From: Pithys albifrons albifrons
Lineage: Eukaryota > Chordata > Aves > Passeriformes > Thamnophilidae
DNA length: 64,000 nt
Direction: 5' to 3'
NCBI RefSeq assembly: GCF_047495875.1
Contig: NC_092497.1
Coordinates: 66,568,492-66,632,491 of the forward strand
Positions 1 to 12,800 of this stretch are shown piece after piece. The notes below the pieces were generated by a model, which saw only the letters and a program-made list of their open reading frames with translations, was not told where the DNA came from and ran no database searches. How positions within the stretch are numbered: position 1 is the first letter of the stretch; every line of letters begins with the position of its first letter. The position numbers were made by a program, and so were the translations under genes.

Positions 1-735
1 CTCTGTTACTGATGGTTCAGTGCATACTTTATCCACATATTCTGGACATAGATAGTATTTTAGTATTAAAGAAACAGCTATAATTTACTATGTTTAATGG
101 GTGGCTGTCTATGTACCTTAGCCATAAACTATTGACCTGAGAGGCTGTTACTCTCCACTAAAGCATACATATATACCCTATGGGTAACTGACAAGGTGGC
201 TTGTAAATGATTACTCTCTTGTGGTTAAAGTCTTTCATGCTCTCATAATTCCAAATTTAACAAAGTGGCACTGTTGAAAGGAGGAAAGTACAATGTCTTG
301 AAATTGTTTCATTAAAAAAGACACGAGGCACTTGCAAATTCTTTTATCCATGCGAAATTAAAGGAGTGGACTGAGTGTTCTTTGGAGCTTGCACTGTATG
401 AATCCTATCAACATTACACAGGAAATTTTAAAAATTATCTAAGGATTTTTTAACTACATGGAAAATGGATGCTTGTGTATGTTGAAAGAAGTAAGTGCTG
501 CATCATTCACTACTTCAAGTAAGTGCTCACGGAATCTAATTGACGTGTATCCTTATAAAACAGAACAGAATTTTATGAGCAAAGGAGCCACTTCACCAAT
601 GTAGGCATTTTTCACATAATTTTTTATCATGGTTTTGCTATCATCCAAACCTGGCACGATATTAGAGAAAAGTCTGGGAGACAGCAAGCACAACATTTTA
701 AACAATTTGAATAATAAGAAAGATGGGAAAATTAC
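1..735 (-). other. PTPRD: PTPRD intron 3' of the D1 lead-in exon (partial)
   Basis: AT-rich intron sequence. No repeat, exon or RNA gene recognised. The next catalytic-domain exon is not within these 735 bases. Confidence 0.8.
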
Positions 736-833
736 CTCATACTCCTGTGAGAACTTCAAATTGTCATTCGCTTTCAATCTTTCAATGTGATCTGCAAGTT
801 CCAAGATGGGTATTGGGGGATGACTGGCCATAC
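736..833 (-). CDS. PTPRD: PTPRD exon: lead-in to phosphatase domain D1
   Basis: A 98-nt exon (phase 1 to 0): [20 protein letters not shown] then [13 protein letters not shown]. This is the N-terminal wedge helix-turn-helix of the D1 catalytic domain. The KNRYANV motif, WPD loop and HCSAGVGRTG signature come later, outside the window. Acceptor TCAACAG, donor GAG|GTAATT. The reading frame runs on past the donor only by chance. Confidence 0.97.
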
Positions 834-3800
834 CTGTTGAAGAAGAAAGAAGAACAGAATTTAAAGTATACTACAGTGCTAGCGTTGCTCTAAAATTTAG
901 AAAATGCAGTAGTTAGAATGTCCAGAAATGTGTAAATAGTATAGATGTCATATGTGAGAGAAGCAGGCAAATAGTTTGGTTACTCAAAGCAGGACATGCT
1001 CTGGATAGATGAGCTCTGAAGCAAAATTAAAAGAAGTCACTAAGCATTTTCCCCAAGCTAACATTCCTAGTGTAGAGGAAAGAGTTACTGTAATATGAGT
1101 CAATGAGTTTAGCTAGGCATGGAAAAATGAGACAGTTAGACCTGATGTCAACCTCTGCTTTGAGTAATGACTCTTAATGTCATTTCAAACTCCTTCTCCT
1201 GCACTGCATGAAATGGAAACTCTGTTGAATTAAATGAGAAAATGTGAGGAAAAGACACTGAAAGAGCCCTAAAGGGGAAAGAATAGTGTTTTGACAGAAA
1301 ACAAAGTGACTTATGCATAATCAAGAAAAATTAACTTGAATAATGAAGGTTACCAGGGTAACCTCAACCAGCAAAGGAAATGGTAAAAAACAAAGAAACC
1401 TCAAACCAACATAAAACTAACTTATAAAATAAAGTATAAAAAATGAAATGGAGAGCTTGAAAATTAATAATAATGCATAAAGGTCTAGGAAGACTAAGTA
1501 TTCTGACTAAATTAGAAATACTTCAATATTTTATGAAAATTTTGAGGTGACTGACATGCAGCTATGAATGACCAGAATAACACGCACCAGTGCTTTTAGA
1601 CAACAGTCACTGAAGACAACATTGGACATCAGACAATTAGAACTTCAAAAATGTTTTCACTAGTAGCAGATTGTAGAGGCAGGGGTTGTACAGTTTGACT
1701 GGACACATGTACTGACTGCACTAGTACCTTAAAATATGCTTAATATGAAACCCCATTTATCAACCCCTAAAAGAACCTACAATCTACTTCAGGTGTAAAC
1801 ATCTTTGTCCACTGATGAAGATAATGAATGAAAAAAAGGAAGAAGAGCTGGGAACTGGAGATAGAGATGGCTGTGCAAGGTTGTACAGGAACAGCAAGGC
1901 AAAAGAAAGACAAAAAAGATGCGGGGTCAACTAGAACAATCTGCCAGCTTAAGATTTGACAGGCAAAAATTTGTGAACATATTTACTTCACGCTATTAGT
2001 ACTCATGGCCCTTCTTCAAAATGCTTATTTTCTTCTCTTCATGATTTATACTATCACACCTAAAAGGAAATCCAAGCTGGCAAGAAAAAGTTAAGCTAGT
2101 GAACCCCAGGATCTCTTGAAATTAAAAAGGAAAACACTAATGACTCAAGGGGGCTCAAGCTGGAAGCCATGTTGCATAATGCAGTTTGCTTTGTCACCAT
2201 GAATTTCAAGAGCATGCCTAAGACAGTTGACCTGCATTTCCTTTAAACATAGCTGAAAATGACCATGTAGTTACAACACAGTCACACTATAGCATATTTT
2301 TCTTTTCTTTAATTTTGCTTTTAGTTCTTTTTGATTCTTTGAGATTTCAGGCGTCATTCTAGAGTCCAAAATAATGTCCAGCAGCCTGGCTCTAATTCTT
2401 CTGACCCTATACATATATATCTTATATTATCTTCATAGCACATCTGTCATGGTAAGACATATTTAAAGAAGATATTAAGGCAAGTTGTCAGTCAACTAAC
2501 ACAGCAGAATATTCAGATACAATGGGGATAGTCCTTATAAATGCAAATTAGAAAATTAGTCTCTTAGTAATAATTTATTTGGCACAGTTCTGCTTGTCTC
2601 CCATTTTCTTGGAAATTTCAATTAGGACTTGGCTACTCTCAAAATGAGTCTGGGTGACAGTCATCTAATAATTACACTGATTGATCCAGATCAAGCACCC
2701 CTATGGAAAACATGTGAGTGAAAAGGCACAAGAGAACTCTAGATTGATCCAGAAATGGAGGTGGACTGATGTACATCTAAAACAGTGCTTGAACAGAGAA
2801 AATAATAGAGACAAAGATGTTTAGACCTTTTCGAGCGAATCGTGGGAGAGAGTTATTATCATATAAGGACTGAGTGGTAGTTTGGCTAGAGAGGGAGGAC
2901 ACAGAGCCAATCAGGGAGGCGTAGGGGACTGAATTACTGCTCAAAGCTGTAAAAAGTAAAAGCCAATCGGAAATGGGAAACAAATTAGTAACAGCAGTAG
3001 ACCATCATAATCCATCAATCTTGTACATACAGGCACTTCAGACATGCACAAAACAGCATCTGGAAACTCAACTAAGATGTTTAAAGGTGCAGTTACCCTA
3101 CCGTAAACATAAAGGACATAAACCCAACAAGTATGACTTGTTCATCACATGATGAACTTAATAACGAGCATCACAAACACAAATCACAGTAATTAGCTCA
3201 CTGTGAAGGAATATTTTTTTAAGGATGCTGAACACCCGTTCTTTTTTTAAACTATTTTTGTCTATATGCTTCTCTGTATGCCACTTGGCATTTCCAAGGG
3301 GAGATTTCATATCAAACACTTTGTGCGAAAATGAAATTTGAAATAAAATTTTAATTTTCTAAGGCAAAAAGAGGAACTACTTATAATTTCAGAAATTCAC
3401 AAATTTTAACTGCGTATAAAACCTTTCTGCATGACTCATTTTAGGCACTTACACTTGGACATAGTAACTTTTCTCAAATAGTATTTTTCAGTTAAATTAT
3501 GAAGTGATATAACTGCATTTGGTATATTTTCATATATGAAATATACAAATGTGCTCTACTGAGACGATAAAAATAGCTATTTTTTAAAAGAACTGCTGGA
3601 GGACTTTTTTATGTAATCAGTCTGTGAATCGTAACAGAATATGCTATGAACAAACATTTTAAGATCTCATCATATCTCATGCAAAAGCACGAGGCTCCTG
3701 CTGAGATTAATGTAAACAGCTGGTGTAAAACTCGACTCAAAAGAGCTCCCTCAAAATACAGCTAAACTCACTTTTGTGGCTACATGTAAGAAAATACATG

Positions 3801-6800
3801 TATTTGATGACACACTTCCACATCAATCAACATATGTTTTGACAACACAACAACTTAAAGACAAATTACAGCTAAAATACAACAGATCCTGTGACATGCT
3901 ACAAAGTCAAAAGAAACACCATGCTGAAAACATGCTTTCAAATTTTCTTTTAAATAGGGTATCTCTTTTTAAAAAAAGAGATAAAAACATTTGAAAACTC
4001 CAACAAAAAGAAAATCCCCAAAACATGCAAAACATGGCAGAAATTATATCCATTAGAAGCTTTTATTTCCAGATTTCACAGAAGATAGGTAGATGTGATT
4101 GATCTTATTCAGCCTAGTGCTAACCCCTTCATGTGTATTGAAGAAGGATGCATAGTTTGATTACAGTGAAAATTAGCTTCTGGTTAATCTGTGGCAAACA
4201 CAAGACTAAGGAATACAGAATATCATTTGTGCCACCATTTGAAGGAAAAACTAAGAGAGCAAGGTCAGAATTCTTCTGCCTATTAACAGACATTAAACCT
4301 GTTAATTATATTCCTTTATCCCACTGAAACCAGTGGATGTTTTGGTCTTGACATTAGTGCATTAAATTAGGATTTTGTTTGTTGTCAGGGTTTATGATAA
4401 GAGTCTTTAGAAACATTTACAGAACACACATTTATTTACTAACTGTAGGCTGACATACCGACAATAAACAAGAATGAAGTTAGAGATAAAGAGCATTTCT
4501 GCTGGTATACAGACTACAATCTAGAGAAACTGAAAATGTGACACATTGTCACAGAAATTTATTTAGGAATGACTGGCATTTTAGGTCCATACTGAATTAA
4601 TAGACTGTGATTTTACAAACTGATTTATTACGTGCTTATTTTTATTTAGTAACTCAGAATGCCCTTACACATACCAATCTGTGGTATGTGGATATGTATT
4701 AAGATGCTCTGCCTTTATAGAAAAAGGAAGAAAAATGAAGGAATCAGTAACAGTGGTTATTGTTACTGATAGTTACCCTAATCAAAAAGAAATACCTATT
4801 TAAAATTCAGATATGGAAAATAGAAATATGGCCCTGATTCAGTAGGAATTCAGCATCCATGAAAATTTAGCAAGAATGCCTTTACTATATATGACAAAAA
4901 ATTACTGTTACTTTAAAATTTCTTGTTCATAAAGTCAGAGCTAGGCCAGAGTTTGAACTTAGAAAAATAAATTTACAAGACAAACTCTAGAGAAATACAT
5001 CATTCTGCAAGAGATAAGCTAAAATGGTTTCCAATGCATATATAACACGTCACTTCTATTCCAGAACATTTTAAGTTCTTCAAAACTAGATCACTTATTC
5101 TGGAATGAAAATAGTTTTTGTTCTTCTGTATCAAAGACTGAGCTCTAAGAAGCAGCCTTAGGATCTCCATAGTCCAGAGCACCAGCTCTGAGCGAGGTAT
5201 AAAATAGTGAGAAAAGCAGAAACCTAGTTTTCAGATCCTGATCTAAAAATGTTAAACACAATAACCTATTGCAAAACTATGGGCTAAAGTCCAGGGAAGA
5301 AAAAAAGATTACTGTTGTGAGGAGAAGAATTTTCAACTTCATCTCCTAGCTAAGCAGATTTTGGTTGCCTTGAGGTTGAAAGCAATGAAGTGGGTAATCA
5401 GAGAAGTGCCACTTCCACCTGAAACCCCAGGTGCCTAAAGCCTCCATATGAAAGAAGTTCATATAAAGATCTATATGGACAATGGCTCACTACAAGAAAG
5501 TATTTCCAGTATAGTTTTGCCATGGAGACAAACCACAGTGTTTTCTTCAGCACTGTCATGATTATCATAAACGAACATTGTGTAGATAAACAATGGGAAG
5601 ATATTTCCTGCCATCTTGCAAAGCAAGTGACTAAATGCAGGCATCACTTTTTCAAGCTTCTTTCATTTGTGCCCTTTTCTTCTAGACATGTTTTACACTT
5701 TTTCTGCTTTATCTTGGAAATAAGTTTGTGGAATTTCCTTAGCAACTCAGGGAGAAAGTTTATAGTATTTAGTGATCTAATAAAAAGAAGTCTCTAACTT
5801 AGAGCTGTAATAATTCTATTTATTTTTCTTGTATTTCAAAATATCTTATTTAGTTCATAAGATATAATGAGATAATTGTTTAATTGGCAACCAATTACAC
5901 AAATTACTTATAAGTGTGACATATTTTATAGTTAAATAAGGATTAAAAAAATCAGTTACTTTTGAAGCATGAGTCAGTTTATTTCTCTGGCTGACTGGCA
6001 GTCTTTGCCTGAGCCTGAGTCTCTCAAAACCCACTCAAACCACTTAATTTCAGTTAATTTTCCTCTGAAAAACTGGGCTTCCTTATTTGATGAAACCTTT
6101 GTGAGGGCTTAACTACTAGCCCTTGCTTACCTTGACCATCCCATGTGGCATAGAGACCTCTAAAATTTGTGCACAGGTTAATGATTTTAATAGAAAACTT
6201 GCAGAATTATAAGAATGTGAGTTTCCCTCAGCTACTCCAGTTATGGAAGAATAACAGACTTTAAAGTGAAATCCTACTGAGATATTGGGTATTTTTGTGT
6301 TTACTCAAAGAGAACTTGGCACAACTGTGACCCACTCATTGGCATACGGGCTTATCTAACATATACACATTTCTTGGATAACACACATGGACATGGGATC
6401 TTGCTCTTAGGTATAGACCTGTATGCCATCCCAAATGCCAAGGCAAAATTTGAAACTTATCTGTGGAGTAACTCTATCCAGTGAGGAGAGAAGCCAGAGA
6501 TGGATTTCATCCTTCCTGGACAAGGTAAGGAAGGGAACTCTTTAGGTGAGTACTGTGTTAGTGAACGAGGTAATTCTGTACTGACAGGGCAATAAAAAGT
6601 GAAAGGAAAGCAAGATATTTGCTGTGTTGGTAGTTTAGACTGTGCAATTTTACAACATCGTCATACTGAATTGACAATTTTATGAGAAGTACAAAATAAT
6701 TGTGCCTAAATTATTCTCTAAATATCATCAAAGATAAAATATTGCTTTCACGTATTTTCTTCCAAAATTTATTCCTATTCACCTGTATTGGGACTGATTT

Positions 6801-9800
6801 ATGCTTGTGGTTAGAAATTCAAATTAGGCCAGTAGTTCTGCTTTCAAATTATTTTGATAGCTGTATGTAATCAGACCTTTCTGTACTCAGAATATATGAT
6901 TGACAGTATTTATGGAAAGAAGCTGTTTAGAAATCTTTCAAAATACTAAAGTTTATGACAATCCAGAATTCTATAGAAGTGTCTCATTCAACTCTCCCAG
7001 TGAAAACTGGCAGTCCAGACAGGCCAATGTAATTTAATACTTTCTTCTCTAACACAGCTGTACACTATGGGTTCATTATAAACTTTTTTTATCTCTCTGA
7101 CTGGAAGTAACTGGTCTTCCTAGAAAGCTCCAAGCAAATTGTGGAGGCTTTCATAATCCAAAGGAATAAATCATTATAATAAGAATTACATAAAATCATC
7201 TATCCTGATGCTTTTTTACGGACTTTGCATACCCTGGTTTTTAAAGTACCTTCACCACTCTGTCACTCATTTTATCTATAGGCAACACTGAAAAATAGTA
7301 TCTTACACAATTAGGTGAGGCCATTGTATGAGGGTGACTGCAGCTGTCTCTGTAAAAGGAACTCGACACATAACCACATCAGCCTCAATCCCTTCTCTCA
7401 GTTGCCTCCTTTGCAGTACCCCACTACTTATTTCTGCTACCTAAGTGAAAAAAACCCTACACACTTGAAAGTGAAAGAATAAAAACCCCCAAACTGGTAT
7501 CCTGAACGCACAGCCTTTCCCTAGTTACTCTTTTTATGTCTTGAGAAGATTTTATTACATGTTGTTTGATGGTGTGCTGCTGGTTGAAGCTGGATAAACA
7601 TTCCAGCATGATCTAACTATCTAAGTTAATTTTAGCCACAATTTAATGAAATGGTAACCTTAATTGAAGTTAATTTGAGTTAAGTGAGGTTCTGCTTTTA
7701 CTAGGACATGAACTGTATCTCAACTTCAGTGACTAAGTTTACACATTAAGAACATGTTAATTAGGAAATGTTACAGAGCAAGACAAATTCACTGTGGTAT
7801 GGAATTTGTCCTTGATATTTGGTTGTGTGCAGAGTAATATAATGACCTGACCTGTCCCTAAGGATCTTAGGTGGTAGGTAAAAAGATCATAATTTGATTT
7901 CTGTACTATATTTTTAATAATAATTGTGATTCTTCATTCCATGAAAAAGTTTTCAGCAAAAAAGAGGAATTTATAATAGAAATGGATTGCAGACATTCTG
8001 CTCAACTAATCTCAGAGAAAACGGCAAACTTCCCAGATAAACTACAGCCTTGCAAGGAAAAGTAGGCTATGTGTCTATAAGTGCTACAAATTTTGTCATT
8101 TCTTAATAACTTTACATCCTAAATATAAATTTAGAATTAATTACAATAAATTAATTTTACATATAAAATTGTTAGCACTTTGCAGCAGGGTTTTTTTGCC
8201 CACATTTTATTTTAATTATGATGAATATTAAATGGATAGGTAAGACTACACATGCTAAGACATAGGTAAGATTAAATAAACAGAGTGTAGAAAATTATGC
8301 TTATATACCTAGTTATTATTCCATTCTTTATTGAATCCAGAGCAAAACATAGTGACAAACAATGAAGAAAAGACTGAAGTAATTAATGCCTTCTTTGCCT
8401 CAGTCTTTTGTAACAGAGCCAGTTACTCTGTGGATACACAGCCCCCTGAGCTGGAAGATAGGGGTAGGGAAAAGAATGAAGCCTCCATAATCCAGGAGAA
8501 AATGGTTAGTAACCTGCCACACCACGTAAAGTGTACACAGCTGTGGGGGACTGGATGGGATATACCCAAGGGTACCAAGGGAGTTGATGTAAGTACTCAC
8601 TGAGCCTCTTTCCCTCAGATACCAGCAGTCCTGTCTAACTGGGGGTGTTCCAGGCGACTGGATGTCCACCTACAAGAAGGGCAGGAAGGAGGATCTGGGG
8701 AACTACAGGCCTGTCAGTCTGACCTTGGTGTTGGAGAAGGTCAACAAACAGATCATCCTGACATCTTGGCCTTTATTAGCAGTAGTGTGTCCAGCAGGAC
8801 TAGGGCAGTGATTGTTTCCCTGTATTTGGCACTGGTGAGACCACACCTCAAGTGCTCTGTCCAGTTTTGGGCCACCTCACTATAAGAAAGGCATTGAAGT
8901 GCTGGAGTGTATCTAGAGAAAGGTGTCAAAGCTCGTGAAGGGATTGGAGCACAAGTCATATGAGAAGCAGCTGAGGGAGCTGTGGTTATTTAATCTGAAG
9001 AAAAGTAGGCAAAGGGAGACCTTACAGCTCTCTATAACTTCCTGAAAGGAGGTTACAGCACGGTGGGAGTCAGCATTTTCTCCCACACAACAAGTGATAG
9101 GGGAAGAGGAAATGGCCTCAAGTTGTGGCGGAGGGATTCCAATTGGATATTACAAAAAACTTCACTGAAAGGGTGGTCAGATATAGGAACTGTTTGCCCA
9201 GGGAAGCGGTGGAATGATTGGACCTGGAGTATTCAAAAAATATGTGGATGTGGCACTTCAGGATGTAGTTCATTGTTCAACATGAAGGTGCTTGGTTAAT
9301 GGTTGGACTACATGACTTTAAAGATCTTTTCCAAACAAAATGATTTGGTGATTCTATTAAGCCATCTCTTCTACTAAATGCAAATAATGACTTGTTTTAG
9401 CCATAAGTTAAACTTTAAGAAGCAAGTTTTTTCTTCTCATGTTTCAAAGATTAGTATGTATTTTTCTATTGCTGTAAAAACATGTGAAACTTTCATGAAA
9501 TTGCTGAGTAACAGACTAAAACTTTACTCAGAAACATTAAGCCTACATTGTGAATTAAAATGTTCTATCATTTCTATTTACTGCATTTAAGTTCATATTA
9601 TACAGAGGTCCCAGAGCATGTCAACAAGATTCCCATACTGAGATGAAACTAAATTAGAAAATGTGCTTCTGAAACACACCTAATTTGCCACACCTGCTAA
9701 GAGCATTCAGTGTACTATAACAGACTTAGAAAAGCAAGGTTGGGGTAAAACTCAAGCCTCCAGACTTCTCTGTTTCTACTTCTGCCATGAGCATGAAGAA

Positions 9801-12800
9801 GTGTACGTGGATCTTTAGCCACATTTAATCCTCTACAGATCCACTCCTGTTGGGGCAAGTTTATCTTAATATAGTCACTGTTTAGAAGATTAGAAATGAG
9901 ATTTGCAAGTTCACTTAACCCTTTAGTAGTATCTAATATGTCAGGTTCTGAGGTTAACCTCTCATCATCTCAAGCACTTAATTTCCTGCTTTTATGAGCT
10001 TGAATTCATTCTTTTTTGTTCTTAATGTAGTAAGTTTGACAAACATAAAGCTCATGAAGATTCTACACATAATTAGCACTAGATTGGGACTGTGTGCAAA
10101 CATACTGTAATAAAAAAGCCTACTGGAATGTAACATGATCAAAGTAAAACCAAGTAAAAGTTGACTTCTCAAAGTGTGGTAAAACTCAATACTAATAATT
10201 TCTCTCCTGGTGGTTCTTGATTATCAGATGAAAAGCTTTAAGAAAACAGTGCTTAATAAAAAAACAATGACAATAAAATATTTGGGATTGTGTTGCTTGC
10301 AACCTCGAAATGATTGATGTCAATTTACTCCTTCCTTGGAATGACTGATGTTAACATACTCCTTTATCACAACATATGGCTCTGTTTTCAAAGACAAGAT
10401 CATTTTTCTTTCTGTGTTCTGTGAAACTGACAATGATGTTAATAGACTGTCCAATTATGTAGTACATAAGAAGGAAGTTTGTTTTCATAGGTTGTAAGAA
10501 TACTTTTAATAACTAGAGGGATATACATTTCTCAGTATATTTTTTCTAGGATTGCTATGTTTAACTTCAAATTTTAGCACATGAAACACATCCATACAGC
10601 GTATGTGTCTTTGGGCTCTTCTTTACAGAACTTCAAGTTTGTTTCATGCAGAATTTTTCTTTAAATAAAGAAATTAAGAAAATTATTTCCAAAGCTAACA
10701 AAGAAATACATTGTGCAAAACCTTGTAAGTGATCAAAATATATTTTTCTAAATAATAAATCTTTCTTTTCCGTAACAGCACCGGTAACCAGCTTGTTACC
10801 ACAGAGCTCTCCATCAGTTATAATTGTTTCTTACCTGGTGTTTGAAAGTTAAGGCGTCGCAGCTCCACTGGATCTGTGGGATGGTGAGAGGGGACCTCCT
10901 TGCTGTTGGGTATGCTGCTCTTTCTAGAATCAGATTCAGCCCTCTTCCTGCATGGAGAAGGTGAACACACATAAACAGAAGATAGACATGTTAGCTTTGA
11001 CAAAGGTGCCTGAGGACTTAATCATCAGATTCTGAAAGGAAGATGTTTATTTCTGAAAGACTATTTGATGCAGTGCAAAGGTAAAATAATTATGCATGGT
11101 GGGCAGGACACCCAAAATTTGCAAAATGAATCTAAATATAATAATGTCAGATAGAAAGTAACTGCCTTCTGCTGTGGACTGGTCCTCCAGTACATCTTTC
11201 TGGTCATTTCAACACTTTACTATCATTACATTAAACTCAGAAAAATTCACACTGTTCTCTATTTTTAAAGCTATCTAACAGTATCTTTTATTATAAAATA
11301 GCCAAGTCTCGAGCATGTAATTAGAAATGAACACCCCAGGTTACTATTATTAAATATTTAATATTTTATACACATTCATGAAAAAGTAACTTGCATACTT
11401 TAGGTAGTTTTAATATGACAGAGAACAGTACAGAAGACACCTGTCCCAAAAGACATCTATTCTTTTCACTTTCTAGGAAGCAAGAATTTGCTGTGTACTC
11501 TCATGTCTCTAAGAGCTGAACTACACAATCTTCATTTTCTTATGACACTTACAGATATTCACAGCTCAGATTCAGTGTATTTCTAATTAAGTTAAGACTT
11601 TCATTGCAATTATAGTGCTCATGTCAATCTGTACAAAACAAGATGATCGAAAGGAAGGAAGGAAGGAAGGAAGGAAGGAAGGAAGGAAGGAAGGAAGGAA
11701 GGAAGGAAGGAAGGAAGGAAGGAAGGAAGGAAGGAAGGAAGGAAGGAAGGAAGGAAGGAAGGAAGGAAGGAAGGAAGGAAGGAAGGAAGGAAGGAAGGAG
11801 TGTATGTTTCGCTTTCTATAGAGAGAAGCAGAGTACATGTGTTCTGACTGACTTTCCTGGTAAAATGGACTCCCATTATTTGTGTGCATCATTTTCTGAT
11901 GTAAGATATGGGGAACTAAGTTATTTAAAGAACATCTACCACTCTGCATTTTTATACATAAAGTGGAATCTTTCTTCATTAGTTCTCTGTGGGCTCCTGA
12001 ATGAAAACACAAACTGGCTGACATTCTTTATGTAATATAAAATGGGGAGGCAAACAGGGGGAGAGTTACTTTGTGCAAACAGAGCTGAGAAAATGTTAAG
12101 GTTAATGGCAGCAAAATCTTTTCTAAGTACTCAATATTTACTTTAACCTAACACTACTTTTTTTTTTATAATTGATTCACAATAGTACAATGCTAAATCT
12201 GTTGCTATTCCAGTTGATTTCTTGCTGTTTTTGAAAAGATGAAAACTGGTGACATACATCAAGATTTCAAAGGCTATGCAAACAAGTCAAACAGCAACAC
12301 TTCTGCAGGAATTCTTTGAGAGTCGGTAGTCCTATGGTTTTATTGAAAAAAGTAAAACTGTTTTACTATAAAAACCCTACACCTGTTCTCTGCCAAGTAT
12401 CTTAACACAAGTTTAATTTCTTTTTAGTGAAGTGATAAAAATTTATATGTGATTTTTTTTGCTTTTAGTACTGTTTAAAACAAAGTATTATGGAGAAACT
12501 AATTTGAAATTCCTTTCTCTTGAGTTTGACTATATCATACACTAAAGATGTACGATTTAACTTTCAAGAAGTATTTTAATCTGTATTTCCTTCTCCTTAA
12601 GTCTAGAAGTCTGCAGTCTCAAATCCCTCGAACTGTTTAGAGACAAGCTTCATTTACTTTTTTCCACTTGCAAGTCAGTACTGGGAAACACAATTTCACA
12701 TAAATCTACTAAAAGAACTAAAATATTTTCTAATTATGTATCTGAATATTTTGAATACTTACAGAATAATGGAATGGTGTATTACTTATATTATTCTCAG

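Larger units (their letters stand above)
834..10834 (-). other. PTPRD: PTPRD intron, 10 kb
   Basis: Long AT-rich intron between the juxtamembrane exon and the D1 lead-in exon. It holds one CR1 fragment (8330-9358) and a 31-bp tandem duplication (10309-10370). A stretch at 5870-5950 and another near 7620-7690 are rich in TTAATT/AATTA motifs. Nothing else is recognisable. Confidence 0.8.

Noticed and set aside
11587..12035. Four overlapping open frames of 68-145 codons with KEGR or SFLP repeats
   Set aside because: They are produced by the (GGAA)n microsatellite, which has no stop codon in any frame.
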